NCBI GenBank assembly: GCA_963815505.1
Contig: CAWFGU010000026.1
Location: 1-64,000 of the forward strand
Direction: 5' to 3'
Source: CAXBBB01 sp963815505
GTDB lineage: Bacteria > Bacteroidota > Rhodothermia > Rhodothermales > BA12
DNA: 64,000 bases
The notes under the pieces were generated by a model. That model ran no database searches. It was given only the letters and a program-made list of their open reading frames with translations, and had not been told where the DNA came from. Made by a program: the position numbers and the translations under genes. Each line of letters opens with the position of its first letter. The stretch's first letter is position 1. This document shows positions 45,256-55,722 of the stretch, piece after piece.

Positions 45256-46080
45256 TTACGCCGACTCCTTCTCGTTGATCGAGTTCAGGTCGTGAACGAG
45301 TGCGTCGGAGATGCCCATCGCCGAGAAGCCGCCGTCGTGGTAGAGGTTTTGCATCGTCACCATGCGCGTCAGGTCGGACATCATGGCGACGGTGTAGTCG
45401 GCGCAGCTTTCGGCATCCGCGTTGCCCAGCGGCGAGAGGCGCTCGGCGAAGTCGAACATCGCGTCGAAGCCCGAGATGCCGCTGCCCGCCGACGTTTTGG
45501 TCGGGCTTTGCGAGATGCTGTTGATGCGGATGCCCTTTTTGCCCAACCGGTATCCGAACGAGCGGACGATGGACTCTAGAAGCGCCTTGGCGTCGCCCAT
45601 CTCCGAATACTTGCTGAACACGCGCTGCGCGCCGATGTAGCTCAGCGCGAGAATAGAGGCCTGCACGTTGAAGATGTCGGCTTGGAGTCCGCGCGAGATC
45701 ATGCGGTGGAGCGAGATCGCCGAGATGTCGAGCGTCTTGTGATACCAGTCGTACTTCAGGTCCTCGTATTCGCGGTTCTTGCGCACGTTCATGCCCATCC
45801 CGATGGAGTGAACGAAAAAGTCGATCTTCCCATACTTCTCCGCCGCGACAGCATAGAGCGCGTCGATGTCCTCGTCACTCGTCGCATCGGCCCAGACGAT
45901 TTCGGCCCCCGTCGCGTCGGCGAGTTCGTCGACCTGTCCCAGCTTGCGCGCGACCGGCGCGTTGGTGATGATGAACCGAGCGCCTTCGCGATGCGCCGCC
46001 TCGGCGATCTTCCACGAGATGCTACTCGGCAGCAGCGCGCCGGTGATGATGCCTGTCTTACCGTCGAGAAGTCCTGCCAT
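45256..46080 (-). CDS. fabI: Enoyl-ACP reductase (NADH), FabI
   Basis: 274 residues from ATG 46080 (MAGLLDGKTGIITGALLPSSISWKIAEAA). FabI makes the last reduction in each fatty acid elongation cycle. The catalytic FabI triad is visible: Tyr of LSYIGAQRV, Tyr of SKYSEMG and the Lys of GDAKALLES. Other blocks: FVHSIGMGMNV, GIRINSISQSP and YHDGGFSAMGI. It belongs with accD and the thioesterase in fatty acid synthesis, although they are apart in the window. An upstream frame to 46170 has no support. Confidence 0.95.
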   Translation of the reverse strand: MAGLLDGKTGIITGALLPSSISWKIAEAAHREGARFIITNAPVARKLGQVDELADATGAEIVWADATSDEDIDALYAVAAEKYGKIDFFVHSIGMGMNVRKNREYEDLKYDWYHKTLDISAISLHRMISRGLQADIFNVQASILALSYIGAQRVFSKYSEMGDAKALLESIVRSFGYRLGKKGIRINSISQSPTKTSAGSGISGFDAMFDFAERLSPLGNADAESCADYTVAMMSDLTRMVTMQNLYHDGGFSAMGISDALVHDLNSINEKESA

Positions 46081-46251
46081 GTCGAAAATGCGAGTGGGTG
46101 AGGCGTAAAGGTACCGCTTCCAGGCCGAACGGTGCCACCGCGCTGACTTCCGGATCGTGTGTAGGGGCAACGCGAGCGTCGTCCTGTACCGTCATCCTGA
46201 TCGCGAACGGTATCAAAGTCGCACTCGTGGGCATTTCCCACAGGTCGCGTG

Positions 46252-47083
46252 TCAGCCGAACAGGCTTTGCGACCCACTCAGCAGTTCGCAGGCGCGCAGC
46301 AGTTCGGCATGAACATGCGGCCCGGCGGCGACGACATGCGGGCGAAAAACCGGGTCGCCATCGCCCCGAAAGTCAGTCGCGATGCCTCCTCCCTCCTCGA
46401 CGAGAAGCACGCCCGCGGCCACATCCCAGGGACTGAGGTTGATCTCGAAGAAGCCGTCGAAACGTCCGCACGCAGTCCACGCCAAGTCGACGGCGGCGGC
46501 TCCGTGGCGACGGACGACCTCGGGTGCCCGCCATTAGCGTTTTGAGGACAGCGAGGTAGTCGTCTGTGTAGCGTTGATCGCGGTAGGGAAAACCGGTCGA
46601 AATCAGGCTGTCGGCCAGCGTCGCTGTCCGGCTGGCGTGTGCGGGTTCGCCGTTTGCCGTCAGGCCCTGACCTCGTGCCGCCGAGAACAACTCTCCTGTC
46701 GTCACGTCGAGTACGGCTCCAGCAACCGGCCGTCCATGCTCCACGAGCGCGACACTGACGGCCCACGGTGGAATACCGTGCGTGAAGTTGGTCGTGCCGT
46801 CGAGCGGGTCGATGATCCAGCACAGATCGGGCTGCTCACCCTGGCCCAACTCCTCTTCCTCGCCTAGAAACTCCGCCCCGGCGACCGCTCCTTTGAGCGA
46901 CGCCACGATGGCCCGCTGCGCCGCCACATCGACCTGGGTGACGAGTTCGTTGGTGCCCTTCTCCTCGACCTGCAGCTCAGACCGGCGCGACTCGAAACTC
47001 CGAATTACGGCTCCACCAGCCAGCGCGGCCCGTTCGGCTCGTTTGCGGGCGTCGGCGAGCGTGTGCGCATCCAGCCGCCTCAC
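46252..47083 (-). pseudogene. Inositol monophosphatase family protein, one frameshift
   Basis: About 275 residues. The family removes phosphate from inositol or other sugar phosphates using Mg2+. Motifs: KGTNELVTQVDVAAQ, FLGEEEELG (metal Glu), and the signature WIIDPLDGTTNFTHGIP. Near 46490-46530 one base is gained or lost. The other frame then continues AVDLAWTACGRFDGFFEINLSPWDVAAGVLLVEEGGG, the second signature, and ends near 46252. The C-terminal metal Asp (WD) is present. It overlaps the DUF3592 gene by four bases. Likely functional if the indel is an error. Confidence 0.85.
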
Positions 47084-47658
47084 GAGTGCACAGCGGATTC
47101 AGGGGTGCGATCGGCCGGATCGCCATAGCGGGCGAGATAGCGATTCCACCACCACACGGCCAGTGACAGCAGCAGTGCAGAGATCAGACAGACGGCAGCG
47201 CTCACCCATGCGATGCGGATTTGGGTGCGGACGACCGGAATCTCATGCGTCTCCATCTCGGTCACCCCACGCCCCGAGCGCTCGACGGTCACCGACTGGT
47301 CGATGATGACGGGTCGCGAGGATCCCATTAGCACGCGAACCGGGATCGAATCCGTTCCGGCGATGAACGGCGCGACGGTGTGCGGCAGCGACAGGTTGCG
47401 CTCGACGTGCCGCGTGCCGTCGGGTAGCGTGAAAGCGAGGTCGGCGTAGTCGTACGTCACATCTTTGCGCCCCGACGTTTCGACGTGGAGCACCTCGGCC
47501 ATCATCGGCGTCCCCTCGTTGAGCGTGCGCGTCAGGTCGATCGGCGCTTTGAGGAGGAATAGGCCATAGACGACCAACATCAGGGGGGCGAGCCAGAGCA
47601 GGCGTGCGGTCCAGCTGACGGCGTGGGAAGGCGCGATGTGTTCGGTCATGTGGGACAA
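47080..47658 (-). CDS. DUF3592-like membrane protein
   Basis: 192 residues. One TM helix is at about 20-38 (LLWLAPLMLVVYGLFLL), a beta-rich domain with DVTYDYADLAFTLPDGTRH, and a second TM at about 148-172 (IAWVSAAVCLISALLLSLAVWWW). This is the DUF3592 layout: a sandwiched extracytoplasmic beta domain between two helices. The function is unknown. Its stop overlaps the inositol phosphatase start, so they are coupled. Confidence 0.7.
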   Translation of the reverse strand: MSHMTEHIAPSHAVSWTARLLWLAPLMLVVYGLFLLKAPIDLTRTLNEGTPMMAEVLHVETSGRKDVTYDYADLAFTLPDGTRHVERNLSLPHTVAPFIAGTDSIPVRVLMGSSRPVIIDQSVTVERSGRGVTEMETHEIPVVRTQIRIAWVSAAVCLISALLLSLAVWWWNRYLARYGDPADRTPESAVHS

Positions 47659-47701
47659 ACCGCGCGTGTAGACCGCTGTTTCTGCGCGCGCGGTGAAGCC
47701 C

Positions 47702-48559
47702 TCACGCAGCTCGCACGGCGATCGTCTGACTCCCCTCCCATCGCTCGCCGGGCGCCAACCGAACGGGCGTGGAGACCTGGGCAGCCTCGACGCACAGCAT
47801 CTCGCGGTACTCCTCGTCCTCCATATCCGTCATCGCCGAGGCCCCCTCCTGCCACGGATTCCATACAACGCAGTCGGCAAATCCACTTTTGCGCACGTCG
47901 ATGCGGCGGTCGTTGCCTTCATCCCAAACCGTCACCCGATCCGGCGCGCGCTCGTACACCGAGTCGACCGGACCGGTGATGCGGAGGGGTTCTGCATGGT
48001 CGTCGTAGCGCCCATTTGCCGTCTTGTCGCGAAAGCGGACGCCTTGCAGTCCGTCAACTGATACCTTGCCGATGTCGGCGACGCGTAGGTACGTGTGTAG
48101 CGCGCAGGTGAAATCGAAAGCAGCTTCTCCCGTATTGCCGACGCGAAGCGCGATGCGCAGCGTGTCGGCGTCGGTAGCCACACCCAGAGAGAGCCGGAAC
48201 GGATGCGGCCAAATCGCTTGCGTGCTCTCGTCGTCGCGTAGGTGCAGCGTGAGCGTTTCGCCGGGCTCTGCATCGGACTTCGCCCACATCGCCGTACGCG
48301 CGAATCCGTGTTTGGGCAACGGCCCGAGATCGGCGAACTGCGGGAAGATGACGGGCACGCCGCCTCGGATCGAACGGCCTGCCGCGACGACGGCGCGGCG
48401 GCTCAAAAACAACACCTCTTCTCCCGACTCCGGAATCCACGAAGTGAGATGGCCGCCCGCAAGAAATAGGCCGATGCGGGAGCCGTCGCGTGCTACGCTG
48501 CGGAGTGAGTGAGTGGAATGCAACGTGTCGGTTAGTCGATGAAGAGGTACGGCTTCCAC
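47702..48559 (-). CDS. D-hexose-6-phosphate mutarotase-like (aldose 1-epimerase family, YeaD type)
   Basis: 285 residues from ATG 48559. That start overlaps the HNH gene by 28 bases; a TTG at 48523 is a possible alternative. The galactose-mutarotase fold shows GGHLTSWIPESGEEVLFLS, RSIRGGVPVIFPQFADLGPLPKHGFARTA, the catalytic His in CALHTYLRV and the catalytic Glu in MLCVEAAQV. It interconverts alpha and beta hexose-6-phosphates. Full length for the family. Confidence 0.85.
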   Translation of the reverse strand: MEAVPLHRLTDTLHSTHSLRSVARDGSRIGLFLAGGHLTSWIPESGEEVLFLSRRAVVAAGRSIRGGVPVIFPQFADLGPLPKHGFARTAMWAKSDAEPGETLTLHLRDDESTQAIWPHPFRLSLGVATDADTLRIALRVGNTGEAAFDFTCALHTYLRVADIGKVSVDGLQGVRFRDKTANGRYDDHAEPLRITGPVDSVYERAPDRVTVWDEGNDRRIDVRKSGFADCVVWNPWQEGASAMTDMEDEEYREMLCVEAAQVSTPVRLAPGERWEGSQTIAVRAA

Positions 48560-49032
48560 GCCGGCTCAACGTGCCCGACGAAGTCGCGGATGAACATGAC
48601 GTGCGATGGGCGAAACGGCTTGCGGCGCAGCGGCATCTCGGCTTCCCCCGGCGTACGGTTGCCTTTGCGGCTGTTGCAGCGCGAGCAGGCGGCGACGAGG
48701 TTCTCCCACGTATCCTTACCACCGCGCGAGCGAGGAAACACGTGGTCGATAGTCAGGCCCTCGCGGTTGCCGCAGTACTGGCATCGGTGTTCGTCGCGCC
48801 GCAGCACGTTTTTGCGCGTCAGCATGATCTTGCGATAGGGCACGCGGGCGTACTGACGCAACCGGACGACCGAGGGCAGCGGGATTGCGACGCGCTGCGA
48901 GCGGACGAAGGCGTCTTCCCTCGCATGGATCAGATCGGCCTTCTGCATCAGCACAAGCACGATCGCGCGCTCGACGCCGCACAGGCCCAGCGGGCTGTAG
49001 TCTGCGTTGAGCAGCAGGACGGGCCGCGTCAT
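48532..49032 (-). CDS. HNH endonuclease family protein
   Basis: 166 residues. The N-terminus (MTRPVLLLNADYSPLGLCGVERAI) and the middle VPYRKIMLTRKNVLRRDEHRCQYCG fit the common HNH group found in Bacteroidota and Cyanobacteria. The zinc and catalytic HNH part is CQYCG, LTIDHVFPRSRGG, WENLVAACSRCNSRKGNRTP. These proteins are probably nucleases of unknown target. No mobile element or CRISPR gene is beside it. Confidence 0.85.
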   Translation of the reverse strand: MTRPVLLLNADYSPLGLCGVERAIVLVLMQKADLIHAREDAFVRSQRVAIPLPSVVRLRQYARVPYRKIMLTRKNVLRRDEHRCQYCGNREGLTIDHVFPRSRGGKDTWENLVAACSRCNSRKGNRTPGEAEMPLRRKPFRPSHVMFIRDFVGHVEPAWKPYLFID

Positions 49033-49211
49033 TGTGGGCGACGGACGCTCGGCGATTTCGACGCCTAGCGCGTGAGCGGACAGCGGATGGGGAACGTAGG
49101 TAGCGAAGTGGTTTCCGGGGTTTTCTGGTGAACCGTAGACGAAAGGTAGCTTCGGGACTGCCGCTTTCCAATGCCTTAACCGCTCGGTAATCTAGCGCTT
49201 GGCCCGAAACG

Positions 49212-50013
49212 TCAGAAGTCCACGGTGACCGGTCTCCCACGCAGATCATTCCCTGTCCGTCTGGCACCAGGTTCATACCGAACACCACGCCATCGGCAGT
49301 GCGCGTTTGTGCGAAGACGAGACATTGTCCGTAACGGCTCTTTTCCGCGCTCGCCCGTCGCCGGGTCCAGCGTGACCACGTTGCACCGCACGCACGGCTT
49401 GACGGCGCGAAATGCCACGCCTCCGATCTGCACGCGTGTCATGCTTAGTTCGGCGAACGCCTCGATCCCATCTCACGACGACGTTGGGCCGAAACCGCAG
49501 CATCTCGGCGGGCGAGTCAAGCTGGGCGTTGACGGCGACGAGCGACGCTGCGTTGGTCAGCAGCAGCGGGTAGCTATCGGCCAGGCTCACGTGGTCTCCC
49601 CTGCTCGTTCCGCTGGCAAGCTTGACCGGACGGTGCGCCGCATCGGGTTGGTAGACTAAGCGAGCCGGATAGCCGAGCCAGCCGCTCAGCCACGCGTCGG
49701 CGGCGGTGGCGTGGCGGACGGGCGAAGCTGTTCCCCACACGTCGACGGTGAGCGCTGGTGCGTCCGATTCGGGAAAGGCGACGGGAAGCGAGTCGGCGCC
49801 GGGAGCATGGAGCACCAGCCCATCGTCAACCAGATCCGCGGCGACTTGCGTCAGCCTCGCCTCACCTCGCTGCGACACGAAGTCGCCCGCCGAATCGATG
49901 AGCATCCAGCGCCGATCACCCGCCAGGCCGCGCCACTCGACACGCGCGCTCTGCACCGACTGCGCGCGGACGCCTTTGATCGGATAGCGGTACAAGGCGG
50001 TGACGGTCGGCAC
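49212..50013 (-). pseudogene. MOSC-domain protein, frameshifted
   Basis: About 265 residues from a GTG at 50013 (MPTVTALYRYPIKGVRAQSVQ). The MOSC N-terminal beta-barrel has the block RGLAGDRRWMLIDSAGDFVSQR. The MOSC domain has LLLTNAASLVAVNAQL, RFRPNVVV, and after a frame change near 49465 the catalytic-Cys block AVKPCVRCNVVTLDPATG. Another change near 49320 leads to QTRTADGVVFGMNLVPDGQGMICVGD. It ends TVDF at 49212. MOSC proteins move sulfur or reduce N-hydroxylated compounds with molybdenum cofactor. It starts 2 bases after the small membrane gene's stop. Confidence 0.78.
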
Positions 50014-50015
50014 GG

Positions 50016-50222
50016 CTACTCCCGATGTTGGCTGCCGCGCTTCGCCAGACCATAGACGACGAACGCCAGCAGCCACGCACCGATCATGCCCGTCAGTGGA
50101 TCGTCGAGCAGGCGTACGTCGGTGATGAGTTGCAGCAGGGTGATCGCGGCCAGAACGGCACCCAGCCCGAACGCCACATAGGCGACCGGCAGCATCCAAC
50201 GAGGCGAGGCCGGGCCTGACAT
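50016..50222 (-). CDS. Small two-helix membrane protein
   Basis: 68 residues with two transmembrane helices (MLPVAYVAFGLGAVLAAITLLQL and LTGMIGAWLLAFVVYGLA) and a short charged tail. The start ATG overlaps the GH10-like stop (TGATG), and the gene ends 2 bases before the MOSC start, so it sits in the same transcript. The family was not recognised. Confidence 0.6.
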   Translation of the reverse strand: MSGPASPRWMLPVAYVAFGLGAVLAAITLLQLITDVRLLDDPLTGMIGAWLLAFVVYGLAKRGSQHRE

Positions 50223-51398
50223 CAGCGAGCCACGCCCGGCGTGGGCGCGGGCGTGCGGTAGAACCCGTCGCGCAGGCTGTCGGCGAGCATCTGGTTTTGC
50301 TCAAACAGTCCCTCGTAGAAGAAAAAGGCCTCACCGTCCAGGACGGTGTCACGGTGGAGTTGCATCGCCTGCCGGACGTAGTCGGGGCCGTTGTAGCGCG
50401 GACCAGCCTTGACCAGAATGCCCGGAGCCATCTTGACGCCTGCCACGCGCCCTCCGGCCATGTTGAAGTACTGAATCGTCTCGTCCAGCGTCGATTCGTA
50501 GCGTTCGATCGAGTAGCGGTAGTTCTGCGGATGCAACCAGTCGACCTGTCCGCGCTCGATCCAGGTCGGGCCAGTCCTGCAGGTACTCGTCGTGCGACCA
50601 GGGGTAGATGCTGGGCGAGAGCGACACGATCTTATCCGACCCGTGCGACTTGACCGCGTCGTAGAGGCGTCCGCCGAAGTCGCTCAGCTTGTCGGCCTTC
50701 CACTGCACGAAAGCCGGATCGCGCGGATCGTCTGGCGGCATAGCGCCCCCGTGATCGCTCCGGTAGAGACCCACGCTGTACTCGCTGTATCCGCCGTGCG
50801 AAGGCATGGCCGGCAAGCGGTCGTCGCCCTGAATGCCGTCTACGTCGTAGTTGGTCAGCACCTCGTCGATCATGCCCAGCAGGAAGTCTTGCACGTCGGG
50901 ATGGAGGCCGTTCATCCACTCGAAGTTGTTCTTAGTCAGCAATCCCCCGTCGATGTCGCGCGCGGCCCAGTCGGGGTACATGCGCAGAATGTGGCCTCCG
51001 CCCTCATTGTAGCTCGACGCGAACCCGAACTCGAACCACGGAATCACCTTCATCCCGTACCGCTTGCCCTCGCGCAGCATGATCGCAAGCGGATCGTGAC
51101 CCGCAATCAGCGTCGTGTCGATGCGGATGCCGATCGTCCGCTCCGCCACGTCTGACGGATAGAGCGTCATCCCCTTGTTCCAAACGACCGGAAAGAGCAC
51201 GTTGAAGCCTGCTTCGTCCAGTCTGGCGACGGCGTCCACGATGCCTTGCTCGCTGAACAGCACGTCCGAATCGACGTTGGTAATCCAGACGGCGCGAATC
51301 TCGGCATCACCCTGCGGCTCCGTCGACACTGGCTCGACGAGAGGAGGACTGGCGCACGCGGCGCAGAGCAGGATGAGAACGAGGTAGCGCAAGGGCAT
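50222..51398 (-). pseudogene. GH10-like (DUF187-type) lipoprotein, one frameshift
   Basis: About 390 residues from ATG 51398. The lipoprotein signal ends LLCAAC (Cys14-15). The (beta/alpha)8-like domain follows, with RAVWITNVDSDVLFSE, NVLFPVVWNKGMTLYPSD, KVIPWFEFGFASSYNEGGGH, GIQGDDRLPAMPSHGGY and SLSPSIYPWSHDEYLQDWP. A one-base change near 50563 shifts the frame to WLHPQNYRYS. The rest (ILVKAGPRYNGPDYVRQAMQ) ends at 50222. It is a paralogue of the 60894 gene. The family acts on polysaccharides, but the linkage is unknown. Confidence 0.82.
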
Positions 51399-51460
51399 TG
51401 GCGATGACAAGAGAAAGACCAGCCAGGTTGGAGATGGATAGCGCAGTCTGAGCGATCGAC

Positions 51461-52467
51461 TCAGAACATCAGACCGACTCCGATGCGGTTGACTGTGCCC
51501 AGATCGCCACGATCTGCCCAGGCGTAGTCGGCACGGACGCGGTCGGCGAGTTGGAGGCCGGCGCCCAGGCGCAGGTGATTTTCGCCTCGCGCCTCGCTGG
51601 TGAACAGGTCTGCCATCCCGGCGCGAACGAAGAACAGATTGGCAAACCCGTACTCGGCACCGACGGCCACGCTCTGGTCGTTGTTGTTCGGATAGTTGGC
51701 GTCGCTGACGAACGTCAGGCTGTGGCTGGCCGACTGCACGACCTCATAGGCCAGGCCGATGCGAAAGATCAGCGGCAGATCCCACTCGCGCGTGCGCAGG
51801 TTGCCGACCGTTGCGTCCGGGTCGCCCGTCGTGTTGGGGTCCAGATCGACGCGGACCGACGTGTCGCTGCCGTCGAGGCGCATTTCGCGACCCGAAGTTT
51901 TGGATCGCGAAGCCCAGCCGCATACCGCGGAACGGAAGCTGGTACTGGATGCCCAGGTCGAGCGCGAACGTCGAGGCCCGCATCTCGGCGACGCTCTCGC
52001 CGACGTACTTGAACGTGCCACCGACCGAGAAGCGCTCGGTCAGCAGGCGCGCGTAGCTCACGCCCAGCGACAGGCTCTGCACGTCGAAGCGGCGGCCGTT
52101 GCCAAACTCCTCGAACAGTGTCGTCTCCTCCATCTCGCCGCTGTCGAACACGTAGGCGTGAATGCCGACCGTCCCTCCGCCGGCGGGAACGGCGGCGGCG
52201 ACGTACTGCAGCTGCGTGTCGGCAAACCACTGCGTGTACTCGAACGCGACTTCGCTGCCGGTCATCCGCGCGATACCCGACGGATTCCAATAGATCGCCG
52301 ACACGTCCTGCAGCCAGCGCCGCCGACGCCTCGCCCATCGCGACGCTCCGCGCGCCGACGCCGACTTCGAGAAACGGAGCCGCCGTCGTGCCGACTTTGG
52401 TTTGGGCGTGCGCCTGAGAGAACAGGCCCGCGATCAGCAGCAGGCCAAAGCAAATGCGAAAGGTCAT
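51461..52467 (-). pseudogene. PorV/PorQ-family outer-membrane protein, frameshifted
   Basis: About 335 residues from ATG 52467 (MTFRICFGLLLIAGLFSQAHAQ, a signal peptide). The mature start AAPFLEVGVGARSVAMGEA is the family signature. After a frame change near 52320 come DVSAIYWNPSGIARMTGSEVAFEYTQWF and SLGVSYARLLTERFSVGGTFKYVGE. A further change near 51890 leads to MRLDGSDTSVRVDLDP. The end NRIGVGLMF is a typical barrel end. PorV-like proteins carry T9SS cargo or anchor it at the cell surface. It starts 4 bases after the large cargo gene stop, so they are co-transcribed. Confidence 0.82.
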
Positions 52468-52471
52468 AGTG

Positions 52472-55400
52472 CTAGTTGATGATCGCGAACTTGCCCACCT
52501 TCTCGCCGATACCTTCGGCGCGGACGTGGTAGAAGTAGAGGCCATAGGCGGCTTCGAGCCCGTCGCGCGTGGTCAGATCCCACGTGGCGACGCCGTCGAC
52601 GCCCTGGATTTCGTTGACGTAGACGCCGCTGGCCGTAAAGATCTGGACGGTCGCCTGGGTGGGCAGGCCGCGGAAGAACAGTTTGCGGTTGCGCGCTCCC
52701 GTAAGCGAGCTGGCCGTTTCGGCCACGTTGGCGACGCGGTACGGGTTGGGCACGACGCGCACCTGGTCGAGCAGGTCCTCGCCCAGTCCGGTCTGCCGCT
52801 GGAGCGACTGGGTGCCGAACGTGAACGCGTCGCGCTCGCCGAACGGGACACGCGTGCGCAGCAGGAACGTGTCGCCGGGCTGAGGCGGAACAACAGCCGC
52901 ATCTGGCAGGCGAACGCCGTCGGGGCCGAGCGGCGCGCGGAAGGTCAGCTGCCACGAACGGTCGAAGCGGCGCGCGTCGGGGGTGTTGCGGAACGCGAGT
53001 TGGATGAACTCGGTCGTGTCGGCCCTGCCGTTTTCGGTGTTGCGGTCCTCGTTGAAAATGAAGTCGAGGTCCTCGCCCGTCGCACGGTCGAACACGCGGA
53101 AGAACGTCGCGCGCTTGATGCGGCCAGTCGTCGAGGTAAAGGCGGTGTCGAGCGCGGCGCCACTGGTGTCACCAAACGCGATGACGGCATTGATCGGCTG
53201 GATGACACCGTCGGGGAAAGCTGTCGAGCGGTTGATGTCGACTTCGACGTTGAAGTTGGATTTCGCCGTCGGTGCCCATCCGCTACGCATCTGCGCGTCG
53301 GCGAGCGTCGTCACCTGGTTGTCGAACGTCAGGATCACGCCCTCGCTCAGCAACTCGACGGCGAAGCGATTGCGTTGCGTCGAGTCGGCGTTGGTCGGAA
53401 CGGGTTCGCGGTCGAGCACGACGACACCGTCGCCGCGTGTGACCGTGACGGACCGCGTCGCATACTCGACGGCACTCGTCGTCTGCCGCTGGTCAAACGA
53501 GACGGTATAGGTGTTGTCCGAAAGCAGATCGCGTGACACGATCTCGGCTACGACTGCGCCCGTTGCAGGCCCTGCTTGCTGGGTTAGCACATTACCCGCG
53601 CCAAGGTCGAGCGTACCGCCGGTCTGGTCGGTCGGGTTTGGGTTGGGCGTAGCAAAGCCCGTGTTGCGGTCCCGGTTGACGATCTGCCCGTTCTGAACCG
53701 TGATGCTGGCAGGCGACTCGCTCGGAGAAATCGGAAACAGGCTCGGAATGTCCGAGATGCCGCGCGCGTCGAAGCTGTTGTCGTAGCCCGCATCGTAGCT
53801 CAGGACGGCGTAGTAATACGTACGTCCGTTGACCACATCGGTGTCGACGTAGCTGTGCTGTATTCCCGTGTCGTCGCCCATGTAGTAGTGGACGCCGTTG
53901 GGAATGCCGATCTCCTCACCGAACTGGAGCGGGTGCGGTCCGGTCAGGCCGTTGACTTTGTCGAACTGCGCAATCGACCGCTTGTAGACGCCGTTACCGA
54001 ACGCGTCGGTGACGTTCTGCGCGTCCAGGAACTGCGGATCGGTCGACTTGATGATGCGGTAGCCCTCGAAGTCGCGCCCGTAGATCGGGTCTCGGCTCTG
54101 CTCGGCCAGGTCGTCCCAGATCAGCGTCACGCGTCCGTTTCCAGCGATGGCTTGAAGCTCGGGCTGGCGCGGTGGGCGGGCGAACCTGTAGTCGGCGTCG
54201 TAGATGCGCTGCGCCACCTGGCTCGTACGAAACATGGCGTCCTCGTTGGCGCCCCACAAAAAGGCGGTCGAGAAGCGCTCGGTGCGATTGGGCTGCAAGT
54301 CGAACGGTCCCGAACCAAAAATCCAGATCTGGTTGACGCTCTGCTGCGGCACGTCGAAGAAGCCCGGCTGCAAGCGGTCCCACACGCTCGGCTCGTCGCG
54401 CACGTCGACCGTTCCGAAGAGCGGCGCAAAAAAGCTGGTCAGGCCGACCTGATCGCTCTCGTCTTTGTCCAAGCGTCCGAAGTTGGGCTCGCCTTGGGTC
54501 GGGCGACCGTCGTTCTCGCCTTCGTCCGGTCCGGGATAGCCCGCTTCGTCCGAGCCGATGCCGTCGGCACCCTTGTCGTCGAGCAGCGGGTTCCAGTCAC
54601 AGTCCTCGTCGCCGCGACCAGTGCTCTACGGCGGGACCGTAGATGCCGCACGGACCGGTGATGAGTTGGCCGGCGTCGTTGTCGCGGCTCTCGTCGATCA
54701 GGCCGTCGGCGTCGTTGTCGATGCCGTCGCCGCTGATCGAGGGCGACTCCAAGAACTTCCAGCCGACGTAGCCCGGCGGAATCTCGCGAAACTGGCTCCA
54801 CGTGCCCTGACCGGTAAACGAAAACCCGAAGACCAAATCCTCCTGATCGGTAAAGCCCGCGCCGTCGTCGCTCGCGCCCGATCCGGATGGGTTGGTATCG
54901 GTGTAGCCGCCGAAGAAAATGGGGTTGGTGCTCAGGCGGCTCGTGTAGGCCACGTTTCCGACGTTCGAAACGGCGTACTGCATGAACAAGATGTCCTTAG
55001 CCAGCGGCTGCGCCCACTGAAACAGCCGCACATCGACCTGCAAGCCCAGGCCGCGCGTGTCGGGCCGGTTGCTGCCGAAGGGAAAGAAGTTGAACTCGCG
55101 GTTCGTCCAGTCGTCCATGACGTAAAACGTCTCCTGGTCCGAGTTGAACTGATTGAGGCCGAAAAATCCGTTCCATGCCCCGTCCCATTCGCTGGGTTTG
55201 TCGGGCCATGTGACAGGCCACGTCTCGGGACTCAGGCTGTTTGCAATGCGCGGCTGCTCGATGCTGCGATTGAAGTAGCCCGGCTTAGGCTGAAACTTCC
55301 ACTCGACGCGACCATCGCCCTCGGTCAGTGCATCGCCGCCGCCTTCGAGGTAGCCATCCGACACGATGACGGTATTGACGCCCGACGCATTGGGCACGCG

Positions 55401-55673
55401 CGCGCCGATCAGACCGGTCATCATGTGCAGGTGACCGTGCCCCGTGCCTTTGGGCCAGACGCCCGCCTGGTTGATCGAGCCGTTGCCCTTACCGATCAGG
55501 CCATAGTTCGTGACGATGCTCTCGACCTGGTTGCCGGTTACGTTGAGGTCGGCGCGCCAGTCGCGCGTGCCGGGGTTGAGGTCGATGAACGTGCCGGACT
55601 CGTTCGTGCTCTGCGCCGCTGCGGGCAGGGCGAAGAGCGTGAGAACGAGCAAGGCGAGCGGAAAGCGCCGCAT
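52472..55673 (-). pseudogene. Large secreted protein with T9SS-type C-terminal domain, one frameshift
   Basis: About 1,065 residues from ATG 55673, with signal peptide MRRFPLALLVLTLFALPAAAQ. The N-terminal half has long beta-rich text, including EWDGAWNGFFGLNQFNSDQETFYVMDD, and a calcium-binding-like DGIDNDADGLIDESRDND. One indel near 54600-54640 separates it from the C-terminal half. The latter has a fibronectin-III-like part (PRQPELQAIAGNGRVTLIWDDL) and GRDFEGYRIIKSTDPQFLD. The end is a sorting domain: RVVPNPYRVANVAE, then WDLTTRDGLEAAYGLYFYHVRAEG and KVGKFAIIN. It lies between the TonB receptor and the PorV-like gene. Confidence 0.8.
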
Positions 55674-55722
55674 AGAAAGCGAATCGAAGAGAGTGTGAGC
55701 CAAGGTGGTGGTGCGCATCGGC

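Noticed and set aside
48490..48559. True overlap of mutarotase and HNH genes
   Set aside because: The 28-base overlap depends on the start chosen for the mutarotase; a TTG at 48523 would remove it, so it is noted but not claimed as a finding.
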